Positions 16,841-26,468 of a stretch of 58,555 bases of DNA are shown one piece after another. The translations under genes and the position numbers were made by a program. Position 1 is the stretch's first letter. Each line of letters starts with the position of its first letter. The notes under the pieces are model-generated. The model did not search any database. It had not been told where the DNA came from and saw nothing but the letters and a program-made list of their open reading frames with translations. The DNA is from Minisyncoccota bacterium (GTDB lineage Bacteria > Patescibacteriota > JACMRA01), in contig JACMRA010000013.1 of the NCBI GenBank assembly GCA_014376695.1, forward strand, positions 1 to 58,555, written 5' to 3'.

Positions 16841-18592
16841 CTAATCCATCAGCGTAGGATTCCACCACAGCCCATAACCCCAAGGATAATCATCTACTTG
16901 ATACCCAAGTTTAGCAATTTCAACCCTAAGTCTATCCGCTTCGGCCCAGTTTTTTACCTCTTTGGCTTGTTGTCGTTGAATTGCGAGAGTTTCAATTGTC
17001 CAATTGTCGCACCCGTCAAATAAATTTAAATTTAATAATCCTTTATCCATCCAATCAATTAAAACTGCAAAATCATGGAAGAAGTCCGCCTCGTCTAGAT
17101 TATCAATACTCAAGTCCCAATCTTCATGTTCTTTGTTATAGCTACCTTTAATTGAAGACTTAGATATGCTCCCGAAAAGTCTATTCATCTCATTTGTAAC
17201 AACTTCTAAAAACAGTGGAAAGTTTAGATTATTCACTAAATCTGATATAAGTTTATTATTATATTCTTGCATTTTGGGTAAACCTTTATCTTGGTCAGAG
17301 ATGCTAACATTAATATTTTGAACTACCTTTGATATTTTGGTACCCAGCTTCCGTAGGTTAAACAACCGAGCTTGGCTCTGGGCCAGCTTATCCCAAGTAA
17401 AGTCCATTTGCTGCGTGTAGTGGTGTTCCATCAACATCAATCGATAGGCCAAAGGGTCGAAGCCCTTAATCTTGAACTTGTCCTGAACTTCTTGCGGTGG
17501 ATTCTCCAGACTATAAAAGCCAGTATCCGCATACTTCCCAACCACCAAAAAAACATTACCAAGTGATTTACTCATCTTTTTACCGTTCACCAACACGAAT
17601 TTGTTATGTACCCAATACTTGGACAAATGAAACCCTAAGGCCTCAGACTGCAATATCTCGTTCTTGTGGTGGACATCGATATGATCCTCCCCGCCAAGAT
17701 GGAGATCGATAACTGTTTTATTCTTAAAAGGGTCAAAGCTAAAACTTGAATCCCCTCCAGCCCCCTCTATCAAGGGGGTATCTTGACCAGCAATAGCAGA
17801 TATCATAGCCACGCATTCGCTATGCCAGCCCGGGCAACCCCACTTTTCTAGAATTTCTCTATAACTCCCAGCAAGTACATCCTTCGCATCGAAAAAATCA
17901 ACAAAGCGCCACTTCTGCAAACTATCCGCGCTAACGAATTTCCAAAGCGCAAAATCACTTGGGTTTTTGGTGGTGTTCTTGGTATCTCTATCTGTGAATT
18001 GATTACTTTGGCCGGCTCGTTGCTTGGCTTGAGTTTCGAGTATAGTTCTAAGCGGCTCAGTAATTAAGAAATCAGAACTACCAAAAATCGCCTGATTATT
18101 ACTACTGTCAAAATAAATCCCGTCCTCCAACAAATAAGCCTTGTCAGCTATCAGCAACTCTAAACTCAGTATCATCTGCTCCTCGATATATTCGGTGGCC
18201 TTTGGTCGCATTATTCCCGTTGGAATTTCGATCCCGATGGCCTGACATTGCTTGAGATAATCATCGGTATAAAAGTTAATAATATCTTGCACGTTTTTGT
18301 TTTCGCGTTTAGCACCCTTTTCGAGTTTATCCTCACCGTCATCTCCATCGTCGACCAAATGACCAACATCGGTAATATTGCTAATCCACTGGGTGTGCCA
18401 GCCAGCCAGTTTCCCAACCCTAGCTATCGTATCCCCAAGCCAAGTCGCTCTAAGGTTCCCAATATGCATATAATTATAGACGGTTGGACCACAAGAATAT
18501 ATTTTTAGAGTGTTGCTGATTACAGTTTTGGCTGGGTCTAAAGTTATAATTTGTTTTTGGTAGCTATCAAAGAGTTGGATTGGCGTGGGCAT
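16841..18592 (-). CDS. cysS: cysteinyl-tRNA synthetase
   Basis: It charges tRNA-Cys. The 583-residue class I synthetase has CGPTVYNYMHIGNLR (HIGH box), GHLVDDGDDGEDK, GCPGWHSECVAM (zinc and cysteine site), and KKMSKSLGN (KMSKS box). A C-terminal helical domain ends in GYQVDDYPWGYGLWW. Relative to usual CysS there are about 20 extra residues (DTPLIEGAGGDSSFSFD and neighbours) between GWHSECVAM and the DLHLGGEDHIDVHH motif. Their DNA contains an 18-bp inverted repeat. The ATG at 18592 is preferred over an in-frame TTG at 18649, which would overlap the methyltransferase gene. Confidence 0.95.
   Translation of the reverse strand: MPTPIQLFDSYQKQIITLDPAKTVISNTLKIYSCGPTVYNYMHIGNLRATWLGDTIARVGKLAGWHTQWISNITDVGHLVDDGDDGEDKLEKGAKRENKNVQDIINFYTDDYLKQCQAIGIEIPTGIMRPKATEYIEEQMILSLELLIADKAYLLEDGIYFDSSNNQAIFGSSDFLITEPLRTILETQAKQRAGQSNQFTDRDTKNTTKNPSDFALWKFVSADSLQKWRFVDFFDAKDVLAGSYREILEKWGCPGWHSECVAMISAIAGQDTPLIEGAGGDSSFSFDPFKNKTVIDLHLGGEDHIDVHHKNEILQSEALGFHLSKYWVHNKFVLVNGKKMSKSLGNVFLVVGKYADTGFYSLENPPQEVQDKFKIKGFDPLAYRLMLMEHHYTQQMDFTWDKLAQSQARLFNLRKLGTKISKVVQNINVSISDQDKGLPKMQEYNNKLISDLVNNLNFPLFLEVVTNEMNRLFGSISKSSIKGSYNKEHEDWDLSIDNLDEADFFHDFAVLIDWMDKGLLNLNLFDGCDNWTIETLAIQRQQAKEVKNWAEADRLRVEIAKLGYQVDDYPWGYGLWWNPTLMD
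17761..17778. repeat. palindromic element inside cysS coding sequence
   Basis: CCCCCT and AGGGGG form 6-bp arms around a 6-nt loop. The element encodes the TPLIEGAGG stretch, which is extra relative to ordinary CysS. It resembles the palindromic insertions in the first two permeases at 41667 and 42592. Confidence 0.55.
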
Positions 18593-18629
18593 ATTTTTGT
18601 ACTTGCGGGTTAATACAAACAGCATTATA

Positions 18630-19157
18630 TTAATTAGAATCTCCGTCAAGTCTTAGAGCTGTATTAAACAAATAACTGACAGCGGTCATACAATTACTGA
18701 CATTGAGACTTTCCTTAGTTCCTTGCATATAGAGATGGAGGTTGGCCGTCATCTGACTCATAAGATCTTGTTCTAGTCCGTGAATTTCGTTACCAAGCCA
18801 CAGGAAGATACTGGACTTCTCAATTGGGTTTTGGTTCAATAATTGATGTAATTTTCGTTGATTGAAGAGGTAATCGACTATGTCAACGCTGGTCACATCT
18901 ATCTCTATCCCGTAGTGGTAGCAATTCTTGGAATACCGCTGGAGAGCTGATTGATAATGGTCGTAGTGTTCCCAGGGGACCGTATTCTCGGCTCCAATTG
19001 CTGTCTTGGTTATTAATTTGAGATTGGAACCAATTGGCTTTGGCGTGTATCCAATCAAAATCATCTTCATTTCAAGGGCGTCGCAAGTCCGCATAATAGC
19101 TCCGACATTCCAAGCCGAACGGATGTTGTTTAGGACGATATAGATTTTGGGAGGCAT
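18630..19157 (-). CDS. SpoU/TrmH-family RNA 2'-O-methyltransferase
   Basis: This 175-residue protein is a bare SPOUT catalytic domain without an N-terminal RNA-binding domain. Motif 1 is NNIRSAWNVGAIMRTCDA, motif 2 FLWLGNEIHGLEQ, and motif 3 GTKESLNVSNCMTAVSYLF. Together these form the trefoil-knot SAM site. The target is probably a tRNA or rRNA ribose, but the exact position cannot be told. Its start overlaps the stop of the DUF1653-like gene (ATG/TAA), indicating co-translation, and cysS follows 37 nt later. Confidence 0.88.
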   Translation of the reverse strand: MPPKIYIVLNNIRSAWNVGAIMRTCDALEMKMILIGYTPKPIGSNLKLITKTAIGAENTVPWEHYDHYQSALQRYSKNCYHYGIEIDVTSVDIVDYLFNQRKLHQLLNQNPIEKSSIFLWLGNEIHGLEQDLMSQMTANLHLYMQGTKESLNVSNCMTAVSYLFNTALRLDGDSN

Positions 19158-19480
19158 TAAATCTGCGTAAAGTCTAGTTTATTTAACTCGGCAATTGTTT
19201 TTTCATCGGTAATTAATCTAAACCTTGCCCCTGAATAATCTCCATATATAACATTTTCAAGGAACATATCAAGAGGTCGAACATTAAAATTAGCCTCGTA
19301 GTCAAACACGTGATTAGGTCTATATAATGGTTGATATGCAACGAGAATTTCTTCCGTTTCAGAGTGTACAGCGATTCCTATTATCTTGTAACTGTAGTCA
19401 TTTAATGACTTTTGGTTGTCATGCTTATAGTGATAATAAAAAGACCCAACAATAGGATATTTTTTTGAAAAGTTTATCAT
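19157..19480 (-). CDS. DUF1653-like protein
   Basis: These 107 residues have the pattern of the small DUF1653 family. There is an N-terminal YYHYKH segment, a central SETEEILVAYQPLY, and then NVRPLDMFLENV. The function of the family is unknown. The gene begins 19 nt after tRNA-Leu on the same strand and overlaps the methyltransferase gene, so tRNA-Leu, this gene, the methyltransferase and cysS may form one transcription unit linked to translation. Confidence 0.7.
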   Translation of the reverse strand: MINFSKKYPIVGSFYYHYKHDNQKSLNDYSYKIIGIAVHSETEEILVAYQPLYRPNHVFDYEANFNVRPLDMFLENVIYGDYSGARFRLITDEKTIAELNKLDFTQI

Positions 19481-19499
19481 AATTAATTAATAAATTGCG

Positions 19500-19586
19500 T
19501 GGTGCCGCCGGAGGGACTTGAACCCTCACGGTATTGCTACCATCGGATTTTGAGTCCGACGCGTCTACCAGTTCCACCACAGCGGC
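19500..19586 (-). tRNA. tRNA-Leu (CAA)
   Basis: The acceptor stem GCCGCTG pairs with CGGCGGC. The anticodon loop CTCAAAA carries anticodon CAA. A long variable arm is present as expected for leucine, the T arm has GGTTCAAGTCC, and 3' CCA is encoded (19500-19502). Confidence 0.94.
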
Positions 19587-19664
19587 ATACAGTTACAAGC
19601 TAAACGTGCAAGGGAATTTTTGTCAAATTTGACCAATTTCTGTCTTGGATGCAAGCTTATTTAT

Positions 19665-20813
19665 ATGTTCGATATTATTAAGTCCGCTATCAAGGATAAG
19701 ACCCTGCTCAAAATCACCCTCTCCAAAAAAATCAACAAGAACCAGTCGCTTCGAAACCTCTTTATCAAGCCAATTTTGGTTAGTGGGCGGGAATTGTATA
19801 ACCTTGTCTATCGCTACCAGACAAAAGACATCACCAAGAACGTGGCCGAAATTGATATGCTACGCGAGATTGGTGAGGTCTGCGGCGTGGGCAAAATGCT
19901 TAGAACCTGCGATATATTCACAACTACCGAACATATCCAAATCCTCATCCCAAAGAATGGCGAAAACAAAATTATCCGCAAACCAGTTCAAGAGCAAGCA
20001 AGCCTTAGCCCCGAAACCCAAACCCCAGCTCAAAATCCAGCTCAAAGTATCTATCTCCAGCAACTCGGCCTACTAGATAATAGTGGCAAGGTTATCCCGT
20101 CAATGTCTCACAAATACAAGCAAATCAATCAATATATCGAATTAATCAAGCCTACACTCAAGGACATCAATCCCAATGCCAAAATCCTAGATATGGGAAG
20201 CGGTAAAGGCTATCTGACTTTTGCTTTGGCGAGCTACCTTGAGCATAATCAGATTATTGGAGTCGAGTCGCGACAAGAATTAGTTGACGAATGCAATAGA
20301 ATTGTTGCCGTGGCCAAGATTGATAATTTGAGCTTTGAGAGTGGGTTAGTTGAGAACTATTACAATTATAATCAAGATCTTGCTGGGATTATTGCCTTAC
20401 ATGCCTGTGATATTGCCACCGACCAAGCCATCTGGACAGGTATCAAGAATCAAGTTGAATTCATCATCGTCGCCCCTTGTTGCCAGCGACAAATCCGCAG
20501 TAATATGCAGGATAATAAAGAGGCCGGATTGTTCAAAAGTATTACCAAATATGGCATTTTGTTCGAGCGACAAGCCGAAATCCTGACCGATACAATTAGA
20601 GCTTTGATTCTTGAGTCGCAGGGCTACAAAACCAATGTTATAGAATTTATCGACTGGGAACACACGCCCAAAAATACCTTAATCCTAGCCAAAAAATCTA
20701 ATCTAACTCCAGAATATCGAGAGGCAGCCCTGTCCAAAATTCAGGAACTAAAAACTCAATTCGGGATTACCGAGCATTATTTAGATAAATTAGTCGAAAC
20801 TGCCAAAGTTTAA
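19665..20813 (+). CDS. SAM-dependent methyltransferase (class I)
   Basis: This 382-residue protein has an N-terminal domain of about 165 residues with no recognised fold. A Rossmann methyltransferase follows, with ILDMGSGKGYLTFALA (motif I), GVESRQELVDEC, and ALHACDIATDQAI followed by the VAPCCQRQ segment. The HACD..AT and APCC motifs recall METTL25/RRNAD1-like and related bacterial proteins. The substrate is unknown, possibly RNA. The frame is open to 19620, but the ATG at 19665 gives a natural start. It overlaps the convergent 412-codon gene by 4 bp at the stop codons. Confidence 0.8.
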   Translation: MFDIIKSAIKDKTLLKITLSKKINKNQSLRNLFIKPILVSGRELYNLVYRYQTKDITKNVAEIDMLREIGEVCGVGKMLRTCDIFTTTEHIQILIPKNGENKIIRKPVQEQASLSPETQTPAQNPAQSIYLQQLGLLDNSGKVIPSMSHKYKQINQYIELIKPTLKDINPNAKILDMGSGKGYLTFALASYLEHNQIIGVESRQELVDECNRIVAVAKIDNLSFESGLVENYYNYNQDLAGIIALHACDIATDQAIWTGIKNQVEFIIVAPCCQRQIRSNMQDNKEAGLFKSITKYGILFERQAEILTDTIRALILESQGYKTNVIEFIDWEHTPKNTLILAKKSNLTPEYREAALSKIQELKTQFGITEHYLDKLVETAKV

Positions 20814-22048
20814 TCTTGGTATAAACTCAAAATCCAAGTCTTAATCGCGTCTTTTTCGGTCATTTCTTGACTTCCAGGTTCCCCAAAATCCTTGACAATA
20901 TCGTTATAGAATCCAGCCAAAAGGGTATTGATTGTCACCCTGATTTGATTATCTACCATTGGCTTGTTATAATTTTCTCCCTGCTGACTTTCGGCCTGTT
21001 TGTGGATAAATTCTCGGATACTTGTTGATAGTAACTCATAAGTTGATTGAATATTAGCCAGTCTTGGCCCGACATTTTTGAGTGCGTCGAATAGGAATCT
21101 AATCTCTAGCGAATGATATAAGTACCCAGTATCCAGACTGTTAATAGTCAGCGGAGTATAGTTAAGCCCACTTCTATCTTGATAGCTCCAAACTTGTCCA
21201 ATGCTAAAAAAGTTAGTGTTAAGAGTCTCGGTATCGAATGGATTAGCCTCAGTCTTTTTGAAATACGGAATTAGGACATCTTGCCCATAAGATAGTAACA
21301 TTTTGGCCGTTACTTGGGCTGGCTTGTTGCCAAATCCCCCGATAAGCCACTTGAGTTGCTTAAAAATTTCGAGTGAGGTTTTGGATATATTTGTATCTTT
21401 ATGAGTCTCCTTAGCTTTTAGGACATTTCTAGTATCTTGATAAAATCGCCGAATATTCGTCTTGGTATCTTCCCAGCTACTGCCTTTTTCGACCTGATTT
21501 GATAGTTCTACGGTTGCAAATATCTGCTTTGTTTCCTCCTCTAGGCCCTCAATAGCCTTGACATTGATGTAATTTGGGATAGGGACTTCGGTTTGAGTTT
21601 CTGGTTGAGCGCCGGCCTTGATTGCCATTCGAGTTAATTTGAGTAAATTGAAATAAAGTTGACTGGCAGTTGTTGCGGTCAATTTGGTGTGGCGAAACAT
21701 TCGCGACTCAATCGAACCGTCCGTAATTTGAGTTACATCTGCAAAGCTACCAAAGATTGAAGCTATGGGACGGGCTTTGTCTGGCATAGTATATCCGTCT
21801 TCTACAATTCTTGCAACCGAATATTGACAGTCAGGATTATCCCCAACTGTGATTCGGTGATTTTGTAGCCCTTGATAAAAACTGGTGGCCACAATTGTTT
21901 GCTTAGGTAGTTTGATTTGAATATATCCTAATTCTGGCTGGGGAATTAGAGTGATACCGTTACCGATATTTTGACCTGATTCCTGAGGTTTTTGATCTAC
22001 TTTTTTAGCTGTTGGCATATTTTTTTGGGGGGGGGTAATTTTATCCAT
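20810..22048 (-). CDS. hypothetical protein, 412 residues
   Basis: There is no recognised family, signal peptide or membrane segment. The N-terminus is polar and proline-containing and the rest appears alpha/beta then helical. The first codons pass through nine C followed by seven A (coding strand), and a second ATG (22018, MPTAKK) lies just after this run, so the start is ambiguous and slippage could switch it. It is the last gene of a likely operon with the DedA protein (12 nt upstream) and the 249-residue protein. A role in envelope biology is only a guess from context. Confidence 0.65.
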   Translation of the reverse strand: MDKITPPQKNMPTAKKVDQKPQESGQNIGNGITLIPQPELGYIQIKLPKQTIVATSFYQGLQNHRITVGDNPDCQYSVARIVEDGYTMPDKARPIASIFGSFADVTQITDGSIESRMFRHTKLTATTASQLYFNLLKLTRMAIKAGAQPETQTEVPIPNYINVKAIEGLEEETKQIFATVELSNQVEKGSSWEDTKTNIRRFYQDTRNVLKAKETHKDTNISKTSLEIFKQLKWLIGGFGNKPAQVTAKMLLSYGQDVLIPYFKKTEANPFDTETLNTNFFSIGQVWSYQDRSGLNYTPLTINSLDTGYLYHSLEIRFLFDALKNVGPRLANIQSTYELLSTSIREFIHKQAESQQGENYNKPMVDNQIRVTINTLLAGFYNDIVKDFGEPGSQEMTEKDAIKTWILSLYQD

Positions 22049-22060
22049 ATTTGATTAGTT

Positions 22061-22702
22061 TTAATTTGACTTTGTTGATTGAGTTTTTTTGTGATTTTTG
22101 TGATACCAGCCTATTATTAAAATAAGTATAATCAGCCCTACGCTAATGGTCAAAGGCTTGCCATAAGTATCGAGTAGACCAGCTACAGACATCCAGTTAG
22201 CTCCAAGTTGCCAGGAGGTAATCACCAAGGCTGCGGCCCAAACGGTGGCTCCAAGGCCGGTAGCCAGCATAAACTTCTTGAACTCAAGCTTGAGAACGCC
22301 CGAGGGAATCGAAATTAATGAGCGAAGTAACGGGACAAACTGACAGACAAACACTGACCAGTAACCATATCGATTAAACATTCTAGTTGCCTTAATATAG
22401 TCCTCAGGGCCAAAACCTAGATACTTACCAAATCTATCGATAAATTTTACCCCAAAAGTTTTGCCTGCCCACCAAAAAATACTAGAGGCCAAAAGATTAC
22501 CCAACACCGCCAAAAAAATCACCACAAAAATATTAAGGTAGCCACTATAAACCCAAAAACCAGCCGCCCCAAAAATCAATTCAGATGGCACAATTGGAAT
22601 CAGCGAATCAGCAATCGCCCCAAAGAAGACAGCTAAATAACCCCAATCCCGGCCAAGATTGAGAAACCAGCCAGTCAAACTATCAAAAATGTTCACAGTC
22701 AT
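22061..22702 (-). CDS. DedA-family membrane protein
   Basis: This 213-residue polytopic protein has the DedA/SNARE-associated (VTT) signature. The N-terminal re-entrant region is FFGAIADSLIPIVPSELIFGAAGF. FVCQFVPLLRSLISIPSGVLKLEFKKFMLATGLGATVWA carries the essential arginine, and further helices follow. DedA proteins are implicated in lipid carrier or phospholipid flipping across the membrane, which affects wall synthesis. It is preceded by the 249-residue gene (16 nt) and followed by the 412-residue gene (12 nt). Confidence 0.9.
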   Translation of the reverse strand: MTVNIFDSLTGWFLNLGRDWGYLAVFFGAIADSLIPIVPSELIFGAAGFWVYSGYLNIFVVIFLAVLGNLLASSIFWWAGKTFGVKFIDRFGKYLGFGPEDYIKATRMFNRYGYWSVFVCQFVPLLRSLISIPSGVLKLEFKKFMLATGLGATVWAAALVITSWQLGANWMSVAGLLDTYGKPLTISVGLIILILIIGWYHKNHKKTQSTKSN

Positions 22703-22718
22703 ATGACCGTATATTTAG

Positions 22719-23468
22719 CTAGGCTTTGGCTTTTGTCAATTGACGCAGGATTGCCAAATAATCAGCATGCTGAAGCATTGCGTAACCAGTCGGTATTAAT
22801 CCCGCAAAATAACTCCATTCGGCGTATTTAAATTTTAGCAAGTAGCTCAAAGCGGATATAGAGATACCAACAGCTCCACTCAAATTTCGTAATTTTTCAG
22901 CGCTTTTAATTGCTAGCACTTGTGAATCTACCCGAAGACTATCTTTCTTTAGCTCTTTCTCAGCGGTGATCAAAGTCCTCAAAGTAGACGTCAGACATTC
23001 CTCGGCAGGTAGCACGTGTTTAGGATTGTTTAGGTAGGTACGAATTTGATCTAACTTAGCGCGAATGGCTTGATTGCATGTGTTATAATTTCTTGATACG
23101 GCCTTATTTTCGGAGTTTAGTAATATCGATTCAATCCCATTTTCACCGACTACTATTGTACTATTATCTAAGATCTTAATTAACAAATCGATTACTACAA
23201 TGTAATTATTGGAATTTTTTGGGTCAAGATACCTTTCTAATGCACCGATGTTCGGACTTTGAGGATTTTGTCGAGAATATTTTTCTAAGTAAGCTTGGGA
23301 GGAGGGCCGTTGCAAAGCTTCCCACACATTAGGTTGATTATCAATGTGACAAGCATCTCTAATCGCTGATTTGATGAGTATTGGTATTTGTTTTGCGTGT
23401 TCGTCAAATATTTTTTGTCGGCCGATAATTTGGTTTTTTGGATTAATCCAGTCGTGCGTGTCTCCCAT
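22719..23468 (-). CDS. hypothetical protein, 249 residues
   Basis: The first 185 residues are soluble and mostly helical. The C-terminal 60 contain two weak hydrophobic stretches (AVGISISALSYLL and WSYFAGLIPTGYAML), suggesting membrane association. No family is recognised. It is the first gene of the operon that includes the DedA protein. The upstream gap to the divergent gene holds back-to-back TTGACA-like boxes (23535-23552), a plausible pair of divergent -35 elements. Confidence 0.6.
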   Translation of the reverse strand: MGDTHDWINPKNQIIGRQKIFDEHAKQIPILIKSAIRDACHIDNQPNVWEALQRPSSQAYLEKYSRQNPQSPNIGALERYLDPKNSNNYIVVIDLLIKILDNSTIVVGENGIESILLNSENKAVSRNYNTCNQAIRAKLDQIRTYLNNPKHVLPAEECLTSTLRTLITAEKELKKDSLRVDSQVLAIKSAEKLRNLSGAVGISISALSYLLKFKYAEWSYFAGLIPTGYAMLQHADYLAILRQLTKAKA

Positions 23469-23576
23469 ATTTAACTAGTGTATATTTGTCTTTTGGTTTT
23501 CTTAGTATAATCCACTAACTCAAGACTCAATCTTTGTCAAAGAGAGTTGACAATATTTGGGTTCTCAGACATAGAT

Positions 23577-23990
23577 ATGAATACTTGCAAAACAAAATTA
23601 TCCAAACATAAATTTTTATTCTTTCTTATGAATCTTATAAGCTACAACATTTTAATCTATTTCAATTACTTACTGACCGGTATACTCTTGGTCGTACCGT
23701 GGTTTTTATCCAGTAACCCCACCCCTAACATTGTCCTATCCATAGTGGCAATAGTTCTTCTCTTTATCCTAGCCTCATCAAAAGGCGTCAAATTCCCTAA
23801 CGCCGAATATCTCTCACCAAAAACCGTCCTACTCTGTCTTATGCTAGTTGGGATTGTACTACCTTTTAGTAACCTATTCTTACAATTCAGCCAAAACTCC
23901 TTGCTTATCTGGGTGACTTATGTTGTGTCCTCACTTCAATTAGCCTCAATAGTTATTACCAATCTCAATCCCATTAACGACCTAAAATAA
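23577..23990 (+). CDS. small four-helix membrane protein
   Basis: This protein of about 137 residues has four predicted helices (LMNLISYNILIYF, LLTGILLVVPWFL, IVLSIVAIVLLFILA, LLCLMLVGIVLPFS, then a last one). No family is recognised. The ATG at 23577 is preferred over the TTG at 23547, which is itself part of a TTGACA box. The stop codon overlaps the ATG of the NYN gene (TAATG), so the two are translationally coupled. Confidence 0.6.
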   Translation: MNTCKTKLSKHKFLFFLMNLISYNILIYFNYLLTGILLVVPWFLSSNPTPNIVLSIVAIVLLFILASSKGVKFPNAEYLSPKTVLLCLMLVGIVLPFSNLFLQFSQNSLLIWVTYVVSSLQLASIVITNLNPINDLK

Positions 23991-24991
23991 TGAAATATAT
24001 CAACAAAACTAATAGAGAGTCAAATTCTATCAGTCATAACAATGATCAGCTGACTTACGCTTTCATTGACGCCCAAAACCTGCACCAATCATCAAAGCAC
24101 TGGGGCTGGAAGCTCGATTACACAAAGTTTCGCGAGTACCTGCGAACCGAATTTAACGCAACAATTGCCTATCTCTTTATGGGGTACATTCAGGAAAATC
24201 AAGAAATTTATAGCAACCTCCAAAAACAGGGCTACATTCTGGTATTTCGAGAGACTAGCGAGATTGATGAACACATCAAAGGCAACTGCGACGTTGAACT
24301 AGTAATGCAAGCCATGCTTGATTATAACGAGTACGAGCAAGCGGTAGTAGTTACTGGCGACGGGGATTTCACTCCTTTGATTAGACATCTCAATAACAAC
24401 GGCAAACTCAAAAACTTGCTAATTCCCAACCGTGAGAGCTTCTCCAAATGGCTAACAAAAACGGCCAAAGGCAAGATGACATTTATCAATATGCTCAAGG
24501 CTCAGCTTTACGCTCCAATGCATTCCGGAGACACAGAAGATATGCAACCTAATTTTCATAGTCGAAGTCGAAATACCCCGCAACAAGATCGACCCACGCG
24601 TATCCAGCCAGCAAGTCCAATTCTAACCCCGCCAGACAAGACTGAAAGCGAGCTACCTGGCCTATCAAATAGCGAACATCCAAGGCCAAATCCCCGCAGC
24701 GGTCGCGGTCGCGGCAACCAGCCAACGGTTATAAAGTTTTATAATACCGAAACCTCACGCCAAATTAGCCCAATACAAGTCCAAGAACCAGCCATCGAAC
24801 TGATTGCCAAAGTACCAACTGTTCTTGAAGATCCGCTCGAAACCCCAGCCCCAAAAAAGACGCCTCGCCCAAGAATTCGATCTCCCCGAGTCAAAAAAGA
24901 CCTTCTCGAACCCGAAACAAGCGAGATAAAAAAAAGTGAATTAGATATGGATTTGTCAAAACCAATTAAAGCTGTAAGTATTCATTTATAA
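23990..24991 (+). CDS. NYN-domain (LabA/DUF88-like) putative ribonuclease
   Basis: Residues about 22-170 form an NYN/PIN-like nuclease domain. [11 protein letters not shown] provides the first acid, [14 protein letters not shown] the central acid, and [13 protein letters not shown] the DxD pair. These acids coordinate metal in the family, which cleaves RNA. The C-terminal 160 residues are low-complexity, rich in Pro, Arg and Thr ([27 protein letters not shown]), and could bind nucleic acid. It is coupled to the upstream four-helix membrane protein by an overlapping stop and start. Confidence 0.82.
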   Translation: MKYINKTNRESNSISHNNDQLTYAFIDAQNLHQSSKHWGWKLDYTKFREYLRTEFNATIAYLFMGYIQENQEIYSNLQKQGYILVFRETSEIDEHIKGNCDVELVMQAMLDYNEYEQAVVVTGDGDFTPLIRHLNNNGKLKNLLIPNRESFSKWLTKTAKGKMTFINMLKAQLYAPMHSGDTEDMQPNFHSRSRNTPQQDRPTRIQPASPILTPPDKTESELPGLSNSEHPRPNPRSGRGRGNQPTVIKFYNTETSRQISPIQVQEPAIELIAKVPTVLEDPLETPAPKKTPRPRIRSPRVKKDLLEPETSEIKKSELDMDLSKPIKAVSIHL

Positions 24992-25118
24992 TTGTAACCT
25001 ATACAATCGCACTCGGCGTAACCCCCAAAATAATTTTATAAACAAAAGGCATACGCATTTGTACCAGAATTATTCCGAGTTATTGGGAGCAATGAGAATA
25101 AACCACCTTATCTTTTTT

Positions 25119-26372
25119 ATGAGCCAAAAAACTGATTCTAAGAACCAACATCTCAACTTACTCCATCATCTTAATCTCGACACCGATTTGATTAAGTACT
25201 TGGAAGATACGGGAAATAAGGCCGAAGTCACTAAGCTTGCCAGTCAAGCCATCGGTGTAGATGCCAGCCTTCGAACCCGTAATATCAAGATGATACAGGC
25301 AATTATCGACAAAGCTCCGGCCACAACCAAGCTCGAAGCTCAATCTATCAAGGACTTAGAAAATGAATCTCCATACATCCAAATTCGTGGAGCCAAAGAA
25401 AATAACCTCAAAGATATATCAATAAAAATCCCACTCAAATGCTTTGTGGCGATCACAGGAGTTTCTGGAAGTGGCAAATCTACCTTGATTAACGATATAC
25501 TAAGCAATTATTTGATGAATTATTTTTATGATTCACGACTGCCAGTTGGTGAGCATAGCGAGATTTTTGGTTTGGAGAACATCGATAAGGCCATCATCAT
25601 TGATCAAAGTCCAATCGGCCGAACTCCAAGATCTAATCCGGCTACCTATACCAAGTTATTTGACCCAATCCGAACTTTGTTTGCCGAGCTACCTGAGTCG
25701 CGGGCTAGAGGTTATTTACAAGGGAGGTTTAGTTTTAATGTACCCGGAGGGCGGTGCGAAACCTGTGAGGGAGACGGATCTATAAAAGTCGAGATGAAGT
25801 TTTTGCCCGATGTATACGTTACTTGCGAAGATTGCAACGGCCAAAGATATAACAAAGAAACCCTCGAAATTAAATTCAAAGACAAAAATATTGCCGATAT
25901 TCTGGCCATGTCAGTTGCCCAGGCCTTGGTATTCTTTGAAAATCACACCACTGTCTTTCGCCGCTTAAGCACTATGCACAGCGTTGGACTCGATTATCTA
26001 ACTCTTGGACAACCGGCAACGACCCTTTCTGGCGGGGAGGCCCAGCGTATCAAACTCTCCACAGAGTTAAGTAAGATTGGAACTGGCGATACTCTGTATA
26101 TCCTAGACGAACCGACCACGGGACTCCACCCGCTAGATGTAAAGCAACTTCTCGGCGTCCTACATAAACTAGTGGACAAAGGTAATACGGTCTTGGTAAT
26201 TGAGCACAATCTCGATGTCATAAAAACTGCCGACTGGATAATCGACCTCGGCCCAGAAGGCGGGGACAAAGGCGGAATGATAGTTGGAAGCGGCACCCCA
26301 GAACAAATCGCCAAAACCAAAGATAGCTACACAGGCCAATATCTAGCCAATACCCTGAAAAAACACCTGTAG
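25119..26372 (+). CDS. stand-alone C-terminal half of UvrA
   Basis: Residues about 85-417 align with the second half of the UvrA excinuclease subunit. They include [20 protein letters not shown], Walker [28 protein letters not shown], zinc cysteines (CETCEGDG and CEDCNGQRY), signature [12 protein letters not shown], Walker [16 protein letters not shown], and [22 protein letters not shown]. Full UvrA is about 940 residues. Here the first ABC module and UvrB-binding domain are replaced by about 85 helical residues of unknown origin. The ATPase site is intact, so it could be a functional half-protein, part of a split UvrA, or a decaying copy. The start (25119 or 25092) is uncertain. Confidence 0.88.
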   Translation: MSQKTDSKNQHLNLLHHLNLDTDLIKYLEDTGNKAEVTKLASQAIGVDASLRTRNIKMIQAIIDKAPATTKLEAQSIKDLENESPYIQIRGAKENNLKDISIKIPLKCFVAITGVSGSGKSTLINDILSNYLMNYFYDSRLPVGEHSEIFGLENIDKAIIIDQSPIGRTPRSNPATYTKLFDPIRTLFAELPESRARGYLQGRFSFNVPGGRCETCEGDGSIKVEMKFLPDVYVTCEDCNGQRYNKETLEIKFKDKNIADILAMSVAQALVFFENHTTVFRRLSTMHSVGLDYLTLGQPATTLSGGEAQRIKLSTELSKIGTGDTLYILDEPTTGLHPLDVKQLLGVLHKLVDKGNTVLVIEHNLDVIKTADWIIDLGPEGGDKGGMIVGSGTPEQIAKTKDSYTGQYLANTLKKHL

Positions 26373-26439
26373 GCTAATTTCTCTCTTTGCTGAAGTGGTC
26401 TATGTGTCAGCCTATGGTATATATAGTTTAGAATTATAA

Positions 26440-26468
26440 TTGACAATATTAATTGTGTAAGTGATAAT
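26440..26468 (+). promoter_or_regulatory. promoter for the 26496 gene
   Basis: TTGACA (26440-26445), 17-bp spacer, GATAAT (26463-26468). The leader would be about 20 nt with no Shine-Dalgarno. Confidence 0.6.

Noticed and set aside
15767-17023. Plus-strand frames of 65-141 codons opposite ychF and cysS
   Set aside because: Antisense shadows, low-complexity and without family features.
19645-20076. 143-codon frame overlapping the methyltransferase start
   Set aside because: It is out of frame with the methyltransferase, which has clear motifs, and is Ser/Lys-rich shadow sequence.
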